From Mesorhizobium sp. ES1-1 (GTDB lineage Bacteria > Pseudomonadota > Alphaproteobacteria > Rhizobiales > Rhizobiaceae): a stretch of 64,000 nucleotides of DNA. The stretch lies in assembly GCF_020164785.1 (NCBI RefSeq), contig NZ_JAIUGX010000002.1, forward strand, positions 248,001 to 312,000, in the 5' to 3' direction. A model generated the notes under the pieces. The model saw nothing but the letters and a program-made list of their open reading frames with translations. It had not been told where the DNA came from and did no database searches. Position numbers and translations under genes: made by a program. Shown piece by piece: positions 38,087 to 46,984 of the stretch (the first letter of the stretch is position 1; the number at the start of each line of letters is the position of its first letter).

Positions 38087-39070
38087 CTACGGCCAGCTAG
38101 GGGTTACCTCCAATGTATCTCCCCAATTCAGACGCCGCGCGGCCTTGAACAGCTCGCCGTCGCGCTTGGTGAACAGTTTTTCCTTGGCGGTGCCGTTCTC
38201 TTCGCAAAGCTTGAGCAAGACCTTCCCAGATCCCGATTTCGGCGGCGCTAGTACACGGGACGAACGCAAGGCAGCGGGCTGACGCGAGGCGGCGACAAAG
38301 ATGAATTTCTCGTCTTCCCACGGCATTTCGGCATCCTTGGCCAACCGATGCAGGCGCGAGCGGGCCACACGCCGGGCGAAATGGCACCAGTCGGGGGGCG
38401 CCAACGGGCAGGCCGCTTCATGCGGGCACGGCGCCAGCACATGCGCGCCGGCCTCGATCAGCTGCGCGCGAACGGCCAGGATGCGTTGCCAACCGGCGGG
38501 CGTACCTGGCTCGACGACCAACAGCGTGTTGGCGGTAAGCTGCCAGAGTTGCGCGACAAGTTTCGGCAGGGAAGCGGGCACGATCTCGTCGAGCACATAG
38601 GCGCAGGTCACCAGGTCGGCCGGTTTGAGCGCGGCCAGATCGATGGTGGCGTCGCCGGCCAGCCAGGTGATCTCCGCGGCAATCGCATCAACCGCCAGCA
38701 TCTCGCCAACCTTGCGCACCGCCGCGCTGGCTTCGAGCAGAACCGCCTGTTCGAGGTCAGGCCACAGATCCGTGCTGGCCCAAAGCACCGTGCCGGGGCC
38801 GGCGCCGATATCGAGCAGGCTTTTTGGCAAGAAGTCTGGCCGAGCCTCGTTCAGTGCGTCGAGGCTGGCGCGAATGGCGGCATAGGTCGCCGGCAGCCGC
38901 GTCGCAAGATAGGCCTGCACGGCCTGATCCTGCGCCATGTGCAGGCGACCGTCGCGCGTTTCCGCCCGATAGCGGTCGGAGAGCGTCTTCGCCGCGCGCT
39001 TCAGGGAGGAGAGCGGAATGTTCTCCAGCAGGCGCTCGACGCCCTGGCGAAGCGAGGCTGGCAGTTCCAC
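38087..39070 (-). CDS. Rsm22 family small-ribosomal-subunit methyltransferase-like protein
   Basis: A 327-aa protein with a class I SAM-binding fold (LLDIGAGPGT, 85-94) and the family cysteines C215, C221 and C229 in APCPHEAACPLAPPDWCHF. In mitochondrial homologues (Rsm22/METTL17) such cysteines hold a 4Fe-4S cluster, and the protein helps assemble the small ribosomal subunit. Whether it methylates rRNA is uncertain. The start is a GTG at 39070, only 3 bp after the ynfA stop, so both are read as one unit. Confidence 0.85.
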   Translation of the reverse strand: MELPASLRQGVERLLENIPLSSLKRAAKTLSDRYRAETRDGRLHMAQDQAVQAYLATRLPATYAAIRASLDALNEARPDFLPKSLLDIGAGPGTVLWASTDLWPDLEQAVLLEASAAVRKVGEMLAVDAIAAEITWLAGDATIDLAALKPADLVTCAYVLDEIVPASLPKLVAQLWQLTANTLLVVEPGTPAGWQRILAVRAQLIEAGAHVLAPCPHEAACPLAPPDWCHFARRVARSRLHRLAKDAEMPWEDEKFIFVAASRQPAALRSSRVLAPPKSGSGKVLLKLCEENGTAKEKLFTKRDGELFKAARRLNWGDTLEVTPSWP

Positions 39071-39073
39071 GGG

Positions 39074-39397
39074 TCAGGCTCCCCGTGGGGCGAGCAGGAT
39101 CACCGACGCGCCGACGATGCAAAGCGTGCCACCGGCAAGGTCCCAGCGGTCGGGGCGCACGCCTTCCACCACCCACAGCCAGCAGAGCGACGCCGCGATG
39201 TAGATGCCGCCATAGGCCGCATAGGCGCGCCCAGCGGCACTGACATCGACCAGCGCAAGCAGAAATCCGAACGTGGCTAGGCAGGCGAGGCCGGGCAGTA
39301 GCCACATCGGCGACTTTTCCAGCCGCCACCACGCCCAGAATGAAAAGCAACCGGCGATCTCGGCCAGCGCGGCGGTGGCGTAGAGGAGATAAGTCAT
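39074..39397 (-). CDS. ynfA: YnfA family membrane protein (UPF0060)
   Basis: A 107-aa protein with four transmembrane helices (about 3-22, 30-50, 58-78, 85-104) of the YnfA family, distantly related to small multidrug resistance exporters; family sequences [22 protein letters not shown] and [14 protein letters not shown] are present. The start codon and its probable Shine-Dalgarno (GAGG, 8 nt upstream) lie in the 3-prime arm of a strong hairpin that also looks like the terminator of the upstream cfa gene, so translation may depend on hairpin opening. Confidence 0.88.
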   Translation of the reverse strand: MTYLLYATAALAEIAGCFSFWAWWRLEKSPMWLLPGLACLATFGFLLALVDVSAAGRAYAAYGGIYIAASLCWLWVVEGVRPDRWDLAGGTLCIVGASVILLAPRGA

Positions 39398-39431
39398 GAA
39401 AAGAGCCTCGCGATCACGAGGCTCTTTTCAT
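39396..39431 (-). terminator. Terminator hairpin of cfa overlapping the ynfA start
   Basis: Perfect 15-bp arms ATGAAAAGAGCCTCG (39396-39410) and CGAGGCTCTTTTCAT (39417-39431) around a 6-nt loop. On the minus strand the GC-rich core is followed by TTTTC, the form of an intrinsic terminator 30 nt after the cfa stop. The ynfA ATG is at 39397-39395. It is symmetric, so it could also act on plus-strand transcripts. Confidence 0.8.
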
Positions 39432-39461
39432 GGCATCGGCCGGCAATGGCAAGCGGCAATG

Positions 39462-40769
39462 CTATTCCGGGTCGGCTACCCTGCGGCGGCGGGTTGGCTT
39501 GGCTGGGTTCTTTTTGACCGGGGCCGTTTCCCGGTGTCCCATGTCGCGCATCTCGAGCGCTTTTTCACATTTGCCCATGTAGTCTCGCGTGACAGGCAAC
39601 GTATCGTTCTTCTTGGCGATCTGAATCTGGAAGATAACCAGGTCCTGCCAGCGGAAGGCGGCTTCGGAAGCCGCCAGGTAGAACTCCCACATACGGCAGA
39701 AGCGCTCGTCATAGATCGCTTTCGCCTTGTCGCGGTTTGCGGCGAAGCGCTCGCCCCAATGCTTGAGCGTATCGGCATAATGCAGGCGAAGGATCTCGAT
39801 GTCGGTGACGACAAGGCCCGACTTCTCGATCGCCGGCATGACCTCCGACAGGGAGGGGATGTAACCGCCGGGGAAGATGTATTTGCGGATGAAGGCGCTC
39901 GTCGCCCACGGCACGCCCGAGCGGCCGATCGTGTGCAGCAGCATGACGCCGTCCGGCTTCAGCAGCGTGGCGCTCTTGTCGAAGAAGGTGCGGAAATGGT
40001 TGACGCCGACATGCTCGAACATGCCGACCGAGACGATGCGGTCGAACCGCTCGTTGAGCTCGCGATAGTCCTTGAGCTCGAAATGCACGCGGCTTTCCAA
40101 CCCTTGCGCATGCGCCCGGTCGGTGGCGACGCCATGCTGTTCGGTCGACAGCGTCACCCCTTGCACGTCGACGTCGAACGCCTTGGCGAGATAAAGCCCA
40201 AGCCCACCCCAGCCCGAGCCGATGTCGAGCACGGTCTGGCCGGCCTTCAACCTGAGCTTGGCTGCGATGTGGCGTTTCTTGGCCGCCTGAGCCTCCTCGA
40301 GCGTCATGTCCGGCTGCTCGAAATAGGCGCAGGAATATTGCATGTCCTCGTCGAGGAAGAGCCTGTAGAGATCGCCCGACAAATCATAGTGGCGCTGCAC
40401 GTTGCGGCGCGAACGCGCCGCGGTGTTGATCTGCTGCAGTCGCCGTAAGGCATGGCGCAGGCCCTCGATGGCTTTCGACCATGTAGCGTCGATGCCACCG
40501 CTGCCCATGTTCTGAAAAGCGATGCGCATCAGCCCGAGCACGCCGCCTTCGAGGATATCCAGTTCGCCATCCATGTAGGATTCCGGCACAGCCAGCATCG
40601 GATCTAAGGTTATGGCGCGCTCGGCATGCCTGGTCTTGATGTGCAGATGCACCGGCTCGCCGCTGCCGTCGCCGAACACGTTCGTCGAGCCCTTCGGTCC
40701 GGTGACTTTGAGATTGCCCGTGCGCACCAGGCGGTCGAGAACGCGCGACAGCAGGATATTCATGACCAA
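39462..40769 (-). CDS. cfa: Cyclopropane-fatty-acyl-phospholipid synthase family protein
   Basis: A 435-aa SAM-dependent enzyme that adds a methylene bridge across cis double bonds of membrane phospholipid acyl chains. Visible: the N-terminal domain, YSCAYFEQPDMTLEEAQ (bicarbonate/active-site Cys), the SAM motif VLDIGSGWGGLGLYLA and FPGGYIPSLSEVMPAIE. The Lys/Arg-rich tail (KKNPAKPTRRRR) is unusual. Cyclopropane fatty acids protect rhizobial membranes in stationary phase and acid. More than one cfa paralogue is common in rhizobia; which this is cannot be told. Confidence 0.9.
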   Translation of the reverse strand: MVMNILLSRVLDRLVRTGNLKVTGPKGSTNVFGDGSGEPVHLHIKTRHAERAITLDPMLAVPESYMDGELDILEGGVLGLMRIAFQNMGSGGIDATWSKAIEGLRHALRRLQQINTAARSRRNVQRHYDLSGDLYRLFLDEDMQYSCAYFEQPDMTLEEAQAAKKRHIAAKLRLKAGQTVLDIGSGWGGLGLYLAKAFDVDVQGVTLSTEQHGVATDRAHAQGLESRVHFELKDYRELNERFDRIVSVGMFEHVGVNHFRTFFDKSATLLKPDGVMLLHTIGRSGVPWATSAFIRKYIFPGGYIPSLSEVMPAIEKSGLVVTDIEILRLHYADTLKHWGERFAANRDKAKAIYDERFCRMWEFYLAASEAAFRWQDLVIFQIQIAKKNDTLPVTRDYMGKCEKALEMRDMGHRETAPVKKNPAKPTRRRRVADPE

Positions 40770-40840
40770 ATGTCCCCTCTCGGTCAGACAGGTTGGCTAT
40801 TCTGCATCAATATGTAGGGTTTCGGAAAGTTCCTTTTGGC

Positions 40841-40872
40841 ACAAAATGCCCGGATCGTGCGACCCGGGCATT
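40841..40872 (-). terminator. Intrinsic terminator after rplI
   Basis: On the minus strand AATGCCCGG pairs with CCGGGCATT across a 10-nt loop, then TTG. It lies 62 bp after the rplI stop and ends the rpsF-rpsR-rplI transcript, separating it from cfa. A second small hairpin (GGAGCG/CGCTCC) precedes it. Confidence 0.75.
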
Positions 40873-40933
40873 GGTCCAGAGTGACTGGAAGTGACAACAG
40901 ATGGAGCGTCGACGTGGCGCTCCGGTCTGGCGA

Positions 40934-41518
40934 TCAGGCGTCGTCCTCGTCGCCGCCGAACTCGGTGTTCGGATCGAAGAAGTTCTCCGGCCGCGCATTG
41001 TCGTTGATGTCGTCGCCATAGATGGCTTCGGCCGTCGTCAGCGTCTCGCCCTTGGCCTGGCGCTCGGCTTCCTCGGCCGTGCGGGCGATATTGAGCGTGA
41101 TCGTGACTTCGACTTCCGGATGCAGCGCGATCGCCACATTGGTGACACCGATGGTCTTGATCGGCTGGTTGAGCAGGATCTGGTTGCGGTTGACCGTAAA
41201 GCCTTCGGCCGTCAGCAGGTCGGCGATGTCGCGCGTCGAGACGGAACCGTAGAGCTGCCCGGTTTCACCGGCGGAGCGAACGGCGATGAAGCTCTTGCCG
41301 TCGAGCTTCTCGGCGACTTGGCCGGCTTCCGACTTGCGCTCCAGATTGCGGGCTTCGAGCTGGGCGCGCTGGCCTTCGAACTTTTTCTTGTTGGACTCGT
41401 TTGCACGCAGCGCCTTGCCCTGCGGCAAGAGGAAGTTGCGGGCGAAGCCGTCCTTGACCTTGACGGTATCGCCCATCTGGCCGAGGCGCGATACGCGCTC
41501 GAGAAGAATGACGTCCAT
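40934..41518 (-). CDS. rplI: 50S ribosomal protein L9
   Basis: A 194-aa L9: N-terminal rRNA-binding domain [36 protein letters not shown], long connecting helix, and C-terminal domain with [23 protein letters not shown]. About 45 residues longer than the E. coli protein owing to an acidic tail (about 150-194, [17 protein letters not shown] at the end), typical of rhizobial L9. Separated from rpsR by 211 bp with hairpins. Confidence 0.97.
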   Translation of the reverse strand: MDVILLERVSRLGQMGDTVKVKDGFARNFLLPQGKALRANESNKKKFEGQRAQLEARNLERKSEAGQVAEKLDGKSFIAVRSAGETGQLYGSVSTRDIADLLTAEGFTVNRNQILLNQPIKTIGVTNVAIALHPEVEVTITLNIARTAEEAERQAKGETLTTAEAIYGDDINDNARPENFFDPNTEFGGDEDDA

Positions 41519-41632
41519 GGTTTTGTTCCTTCGGTTGAGCGTGATCGGGGATCGACGCCGAGTATCTTTGGAACAGGTCAGGGAGCTTGGGGCGCATGGC
41601 GCCGGTCGCTGTCCTGCCTGTCGCGGCAGTTA

Positions 41633-41719
41633 GGATTTCACCATGAAATCCAACTCGGGATTTGTGTACCACCGGCCGCGCCCGTCACGGTCGGGAATGG
41701 CGGGCGGCGAACCGCCCGC
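41633..41719 (-). other. Hairpins in the rpsR-rplI spacer
   Basis: Two clear inverted repeats on the transcribed minus strand. GCGGGCGG/CCGCCCGC with a 4-nt TTCG loop (41700-41719) starts 10 nt after the rpsR stop. GGATTTCA/TGAAATCC with a 3-nt loop (41633-41651) follows. Neither has a T-run, so they are more likely processing or stability elements, or a leader of rplI, than terminators. Confidence 0.6.
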
Positions 41720-41729
41720 TCTAGTAAAT

Positions 41730-41978
41730 TTAGCGAACCACGTAAGGCAGCAGCCCGAGGAAACGGGCGCGCTTGATCGCCTTGGCGAGTTCGCGCTGCT
41801 TCTTCTGGCTGACGGCGGTGATGCGCGACGGCACGATCTTGCCGCGCTCGGAAATGTAGCGCTGCAGCAGACGCACGTCCTTGTAATCGATCTTGGGCGC
41901 ATTGGCGCCGGAGAACGGGCAGGTCTTGCGGCGACGATGGAAAGGGCGCCGGGTCGGGATCTGGTTGATGTCGACCAT
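41730..41978 (-). CDS. rpsR: 30S ribosomal protein S18
   Basis: An 82-aa S18. Core blocks [28 protein letters not shown] and [22 protein letters not shown] are intact. It binds S6 as a heterodimer on the 30S platform. Its ATG overlaps the rpsF stop by one nucleotide (TAATG), so the two partners are translationally coupled. Confidence 0.98.
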   Translation of the reverse strand: MVDINQIPTRRPFHRRRKTCPFSGANAPKIDYKDVRLLQRYISERGKIVPSRITAVSQKKQRELAKAIKRARFLGLLPYVVR

Positions 41979-42478
41979 TATTCTGCACCCCCTTCAAAGC
42001 CTTCGCGCGGACGGCGCGGACCACGATCGGCACCGGCATCGCCGAATGAACGCGGCGGACGATCGCCGCGGTCGCCACGATCACGGTCGCCAAACGAACG
42101 CGGGCCACGGTCGCCGCGATCGCGGTCGCCAAAGCCGCCGCGTTCCGAACGCTCTTCCCGCTTCTGCATCATCGCCGAGGGGCCTTCCTCATGCGCGTCG
42201 ACCTTGATGGTCAGGAAACGCAGCACGTCCTCGGATAGGCCCATCTGGCGCTCCATCTCGTTGAGCGCGGCCGGCGGGCAGGTGAGATCCATCAGCGTGT
42301 AGTAAGCCTTCCGGTTCTTGTTAACCCGGTAGGTGAGGGACTTCAGTCCCCAGTTCTCGACCCGGCCGACGGACCCGCCATTCGCGGAGATGACACCCTT
42401 GTACTGTTCGACAAGAGCATCGACCTGCTGCTGCGAGAGGTCCTGCCGGGCAAGAAACACATGTTCGTAGAGAGCCAT
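41978..42478 (-). CDS. rpsF: 30S ribosomal protein S6
   Basis: A 166-aa S6. The conserved ferredoxin-like fold ([43 protein letters not shown]) ends near residue 105. A long tail (about 110-166) is made of repeated Arg-Gly-Asp/Phe-Gly-Asp units, [20 protein letters not shown], low-complexity and basic/acidic alternating. The tail may extend from the ribosome or bind RNA. The ATG at 42478 is the start; the frame runs 53 codons further upstream. Leads the rpsF-rpsR-rplI operon. Confidence 0.97.
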   Translation of the reverse strand: MALYEHVFLARQDLSQQQVDALVEQYKGVISANGGSVGRVENWGLKSLTYRVNKNRKAYYTLMDLTCPPAALNEMERQMGLSEDVLRFLTIKVDAHEEGPSAMMQKREERSERGGFGDRDRGDRGPRSFGDRDRGDRGDRPPRSFGDAGADRGPRRPREGFEGGAE

Positions 42479-42831
42479 TATGGTTCTTTGCCTTTCTTCG
42501 TTTCTCTCCCGGTTCCCGGCGGCAAAAGCCTCTGCAACTTCTCTGACCCGCGATCCTGTGAAGGCACGGGGAAGAAAGGAGCATAACGAGACGGTCGAGA
42601 GCGGAGACACGGGAGGCGGAAGCGCTTCTGGCTTCACACGAAGGTTTCCGAGAAAACCTCCGGCCCTCCGTTCAGCCCCCAGCTGGGACCGGCAGATTGC
42701 GGGCGTCTATACAGCAATTCTGCCGCCACGCAAGGGTTAACGGCGTCCTTGGTTCTACGGAGGCGGTGATCCGGCGCCAAGAACGTCCACTCGCTCGTTC
42801 TCGGCAACGGCAATCACACGGCGCAATCCAC
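42479..42831. other. rpsF leader/promoter interval
   Basis: A 353-bp gap between rpsF and the LTA-synthase-like gene. It holds the rpsF promoter at 42706-42734 and a leader of about 220 nt with GGAGGGCCGGAGG and an AGGTTT/AAACCT hairpin (around 42640-42665). No protein-like frame seen. The end of the LTA-synthase-like gene, also leftward, reaches 42832, so readthrough is possible. Confidence 0.6.
42706..42734 (-). promoter_or_regulatory. rpsF operon promoter
   Basis: Minus strand: CTTGCG (42734-42729), 17-bp spacer, TATAGA (42711-42706). This fits the rhizobial housekeeping consensus CTTGAC-N17-CTATAT. It would start the ribosomal protein transcript near 42699. Confidence 0.6.
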
Positions 42832-44760
42832 TCAACTCGTATGGGCGACGAGCTTGTCGACTGTCTCGGGGAAGAAGTCGGGCGCCGCGTGGCGCTTGCC
42901 GAACATCATGTCATACTGCAACAGGCGAAAATCGTTGATCGCCGGGTCGACCTGCTTCTGGCGGGCCCAATCCGGCGTGGCCCCGCCAGCCGACGTCAGC
43001 AGGAGGTTGCGGTCGACCACGCGGTAGCGCTTGCTCATCTCGCCCAGGAAGCCCGTGTAATAGGGGTGGCTGATCCCCGCCGACTTCAAGATATGATAGG
43101 GCAGGAAGGCCGGGCTTACGGTGCCCAGGTCCTGGACCGGACCCGTGCGATTGGACCAGATGACCAGCGGCGTGTCGTGATGCAGAATGGCGGCGTCCGT
43201 CGAGGCTTCCTTGCGCGGCGCCACATTGTCCTTGAGGAAACCGGTTTCCACATAGACCGGGCCGAGCGGCGGCAGATGATCGCCGAAGAAGGCAATGACT
43301 GTTGGGCGGGAGCGGTTCTTTGCCCATTCGACGAGCCGCTCGAGGCCGCGATCGGCGTCCGCCGAGCCCTCGGCGTAGCTGACCAGTGATTCGCGTGCCC
43401 ATTGGCTGATAGGCGCCTGTACCGTGTGGGTCGGGCTGTCGTAGCGGCGCGGTTCGTACGGGCCGTGGTTCTGCAGGCTGACCGCGAAGAAGAACACAGG
43501 CTGGTCGCTTGCATCGGCTTCGCTGATGATCTCGTCGGTCATCGCCGCGTCGGATGCCAGCGGTCCGCGCTTTGCCAAAGGCGGCAACGTCTCTTCCGAC
43601 TTGAAGTCGCTGAAGCCGAAATCGGCGTAAACCGCGCCGCGGTTCCAGAACCAGTTGGTGCCTGGATGGATCGCGCGTGCCTCGTAGCCCTCGCTTTTCA
43701 GGAAGGTTGCCAGCGAAGGCGTCGGGGTGCGCACATATTGCTGGTAGGGGATGCTGCCGGGAGGCAGGAATGCATTGGAAAAACCGGTCAGCGCCTCAAA
43801 CTCGATGTTGGCGGTCATGCCGCCGAACTCAGGGGAGAACATCGAGCCCGAACGCAGCGCCCGCACATTCGGGATCGGATCCGGTGAGATGGTGACGCCG
43901 GGCAACTGGGTCGGATCCCAGAAGGATTCGCTCATGACGATGATGATGTCGGGCTTTTCATCAGGAACGGAGGCCGCAACCTGGGGCCGCGCAATCGCCG
44001 CGATCGCCTTTTCGGAATAGCCGGGCGGAGCGGTGACATGGGCCATCGGCACGTTGAGCGCGAAGGCCAGCGCAAACCCGTTGGAGGCATAATTCTCCTT
44101 CTGGTCCCACATGATCGGGATGATCTGCAGCCTGTCCCTGGTCCAGGAGAAGGTCGCATAATCCATGATCGAAACGAAGAAGGCGAGTAGCGGCACCGCC
44201 AGCGTCAGCCGAGCGAGACGCCCCTTGCGGCTGAGCACCGGCACCTTGCGGCGCCAGAGCCGCCAGCCATAGGCGAGCAGCGACAGGCCGGCGACGATCC
44301 CGACCACCATCGCCAGGGCGGTCATCGGCCGGTCGCGCACCAGCAGGGGCAGCAGCGCGAAGATCTGACGCGCATAAAGGAAGTCGGTCGGATAAAGCGG
44401 GTCGCCGAGATAATGCGACTTCTGGTGACCGACGAAGGCGAGAGCCAGTGTCAGCGGCGCTACGATCATCAGGCTCTGGTGGCTGCGACCGAGGACCGCG
44501 TCGAGGCCAACCAAGATCAGGGCGAAGACCACGATCGTCGTCCAGCCTGGCTTGAGCGGTTGCAGGAAGAAGGAGACGGTGCCCGCAAAATCGCCGCGCA
44601 CGATCAGTTCGATCGCGAACACAAGGACGGCCGACATCGCCAGGCTGATCAGCCCATAACGCAGCATGGGCCATGTCCTGCCGGGCAGATAACCGGTCGA
44701 TGGGTCATCCTCCAGGAACTGAGGCGCCACCTTGCCGACGCTCTTCGAACTCTTTACCAA
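42832..44760 (-). CDS. LTA-synthase-like sulfatase-fold transferase (polyol-phosphate transferase)
   Basis: A 642-aa inner-membrane enzyme. Five hydrophobic segments (about 35-205) precede a periplasmic alkaline-phosphatase-fold domain. Metal-site blocks are visible: IIIVMSESFWD (Glu), GGMTANIEFEALTGF (catalytic Thr) and IAFFGDHLPPLG (Asp-His). Relatives move phosphoglycerol or phosphoethanolamine from phospholipid to glucans, lipids or teichoic acid; in rhizobia, cyclic glucan decoration is one candidate. I chose a TTG start at 44760, which has GGGGAAG upstream; TTG at 44781 and ATG at 44667 are alternatives. Confidence 0.83.
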   Translation of the reverse strand: MVKSSKSVGKVAPQFLEDDPSTGYLPGRTWPMLRYGLISLAMSAVLVFAIELIVRGDFAGTVSFFLQPLKPGWTTIVVFALILVGLDAVLGRSHQSLMIVAPLTLALAFVGHQKSHYLGDPLYPTDFLYARQIFALLPLLVRDRPMTALAMVVGIVAGLSLLAYGWRLWRRKVPVLSRKGRLARLTLAVPLLAFFVSIMDYATFSWTRDRLQIIPIMWDQKENYASNGFALAFALNVPMAHVTAPPGYSEKAIAAIARPQVAASVPDEKPDIIIVMSESFWDPTQLPGVTISPDPIPNVRALRSGSMFSPEFGGMTANIEFEALTGFSNAFLPPGSIPYQQYVRTPTPSLATFLKSEGYEARAIHPGTNWFWNRGAVYADFGFSDFKSEETLPPLAKRGPLASDAAMTDEIISEADASDQPVFFFAVSLQNHGPYEPRRYDSPTHTVQAPISQWARESLVSYAEGSADADRGLERLVEWAKNRSRPTVIAFFGDHLPPLGPVYVETGFLKDNVAPRKEASTDAAILHHDTPLVIWSNRTGPVQDLGTVSPAFLPYHILKSAGISHPYYTGFLGEMSKRYRVVDRNLLLTSAGGATPDWARQKQVDPAINDFRLLQYDMMFGKRHAAPDFFPETVDKLVAHTS

Positions 44761-45034
44761 CTTAACTTCCCCACCCAGCAACTGATCGTCACGCGTTTGT
44801 CATCGAATTGTCACGCGAAACTAGCGCCTGCGGCGCAAATAAGAAGAGCCAGCAAACGATTCGTGAGCGGTTTTCATCAGGTGTGATCGGCGAAAAGACC
44901 TTTTGGGGCACGCATTGCGTCAGCAACGGCGAATCCTCCGGTCGGAAGTGACTTGACTTGGCGTGCCGCCTTGCGTCACAGGCAAGAAAAACTCGCCTTT
45001 CAGGCAAGCAAAACCAGCCCTTCGGAGCTTCCGC

Positions 45035-45976
45035 ATGACCGTTGCATTCACCTTTCCCGGACAAGGCAGTCAGGCTGTCGGCATGGGCAAGGACCTTGCC
45101 GACGCGTTTCCGCAGGCGCGCGCGGTGTTCCAGGAAGTCGATGAGGCTCTCGGCGAGAATCTATCGAAGCTGATGTGGGAGGGGCCAGAGGAGATTTTGA
45201 CCCTGACGTCCAACGCGCAGCCGGCGTTGATGGCCGTGTCGCTGGCTGCCATCAGGGCGCTGGAATCGCGTGGCTTCTCGTTGAAGGACAAGGTCGCCTA
45301 TGTAGCCGGCCACTCACTGGGAGAATATTCCGCGCTCGCCGCGGCCGGTTTCGTTTCGGTCGCCGACGCTGCGCGACTTCTGCGCATACGGGGCAATGCC
45401 ATGCAGGCGGCGGTGCCGGCGGGAGAGGGCGCGATGGCAGCCATCATCGGACTGGAAGAGGCTGAGGTCGAAGCCGCCTGCGCCGACGCTGCCGAAGGGT
45501 CGGTCTGCCAGGTCGCCAACGACAATGGCGGCGGCCAGCTCGTGATTTCCGGCGCCAAGGCCGCGGTCGAGCTCGCGGCCAAACTATGCACCGAGAAGGG
45601 CGCGAAGCGGGCCCTGATGCTGCAGGTCTCGGCGCCTTTCCATTCGGCGTTGATGGCGCCGGCCGCCAACGTCATGCGTGACGCACTCGCGGGTGTAACG
45701 AAATTTGCGCCAGTGGTGCCGGTGCTGTCCAACGTCACCGTAACCCCGACCAGCGATCCCGACGAGATCGCGCGGCGCCTGGTCGAGCAGATCACCGGCC
45801 GTGTGCGCTGGCGCGAGACGGTGGAATGGTTCGGCGCCAACGGCGTTGCCACGCTCTACGAGATCGGCGCCGGCAAGGTGCTGTCCGGCTTGGCACGTCG
45901 CATCAACCGCGATATCGCTACGTCAGCCGCCGGAACCTCTGCCGATGTCGAGGCGGCGCTGGCGGCGCTTGTTTAA
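45035..45976 (+). CDS. fabD: Malonyl-CoA--ACP transacylase
   Basis: A 313-aa enzyme that loads malonate onto ACP for chain extension. FPGQGSQAVGMG (7-18), nucleophile Ser94 in GHSLGEYSA and His in APFHSALM are present. The ATG at 45035 follows GGAG by 8 nt; the frame is open 24 codons further. First gene of the fabD-fabG-acpP-fabF cluster. Confidence 0.96.
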   Translation: MTVAFTFPGQGSQAVGMGKDLADAFPQARAVFQEVDEALGENLSKLMWEGPEEILTLTSNAQPALMAVSLAAIRALESRGFSLKDKVAYVAGHSLGEYSALAAAGFVSVADAARLLRIRGNAMQAAVPAGEGAMAAIIGLEEAEVEAACADAAEGSVCQVANDNGGGQLVISGAKAAVELAAKLCTEKGAKRALMLQVSAPFHSALMAPAANVMRDALAGVTKFAPVVPVLSNVTVTPTSDPDEIARRLVEQITGRVRWRETVEWFGANGVATLYEIGAGKVLSGLARRINRDIATSAAGTSADVEAALAALV

Positions 45977-46036
45977 GCGGATGTCATTTCGCCCCATCCG
46001 TGCGAACGGTGTTCTCTTCTCAACCAGGAGAAAGAC

Positions 46037-46774
46037 ATGTTTGAATTAACCGGCCGCAAGGCGCTCGTCACCGGCGCATCGGGAGGAATCGGCGAGGCGA
46101 TCGCGCGCGTGCTGCATGCGCAGGGCGCCATCGTTGGCCTGCATGGCACGCGCGTGGAGAAATTGGAGACGCTGGCTGACGAGCTTGGCGAACGGGTCAA
46201 GCTGTTCCCGGCCAACCTGTCGAATCGCGATGAGGTCAAGGCGCTCGGCCAGAAGGCGGAGGCCGAGCTCGAAGGCGTGGACATTCTCGTCAACAATGCC
46301 GGCATCACCAAGGATGGTCTCTTCGTGCGCATGTCGGACGCGGACTGGGATACGGTGCTCGAGGTCAACCTCACCGCCGTCTTTCGGCTGACCCGTGAAC
46401 TGACCCATCCGATGATGCGCCGTCGCTACGGCCGCATCATCAACATCACTTCCGTTGTCGGCGTCACAGGCAATCCGGGGCAGACCAATTACTGCGCCTC
46501 GAAGGCCGGCATGATCGGGTTTTCCAAATCACTGGCGCAGGAGATCGCCACGCGCAACATCACCGTCAACTGCGTTGCTCCCGGCTTCATCGAATCGGCA
46601 ATGACCGACAAGCTCAACGACAAGCAGAAGGAAGCGATCATGGCGGCTATCCCGACGCGCCGAATGGGCACCAGCGCCGAAGTGGCGTCCGCCGTCGCTT
46701 ATCTCGCCTCCGCCGAATCGGCCTATGTAACGGGCCAGACCATCCATGTGAACGGCGGCATGGCGATGATCTGA
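46037..46774 (+). CDS. fabG: 3-oxoacyl-ACP reductase
   Basis: A 245-aa SDR that reduces 3-oxoacyl-ACP with NADPH. TGASGGIG (12-19), NNAG (86-89) and the triad S139, Y152, K156 (YCASK) are intact; the C-terminal GQTIHVNGGMAMI is diagnostic. ATG after CAGGAGAAAG. It lies 60 bp after fabD. Confidence 0.96.
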   Translation: MFELTGRKALVTGASGGIGEAIARVLHAQGAIVGLHGTRVEKLETLADELGERVKLFPANLSNRDEVKALGQKAEAELEGVDILVNNAGITKDGLFVRMSDADWDTVLEVNLTAVFRLTRELTHPMMRRRYGRIINITSVVGVTGNPGQTNYCASKAGMIGFSKSLAQEIATRNITVNCVAPGFIESAMTDKLNDKQKEAIMAAIPTRRMGTSAEVASAVAYLASAESAYVTGQTIHVNGGMAMI

Positions 46775-46984
46775 ACGCTGTCCTGCAGCGGTCCAGCCGG
46801 ACGTGAAAAGAGCCATTTCGCCTTGGACCAAGGTCGTTTTTCGTGTAAGGCGGCCCGCAACCCGGCGGTTCGGGCCAAAACGGTCGCCGCTGGTGCGTTT
46901 CCGGCAGGACCATCTTTCAGCTTGATTAGCGGCATTCCGCCCGCTAACGAAGACAGACAAAACACAAGACGAGGATGCCCCAAA

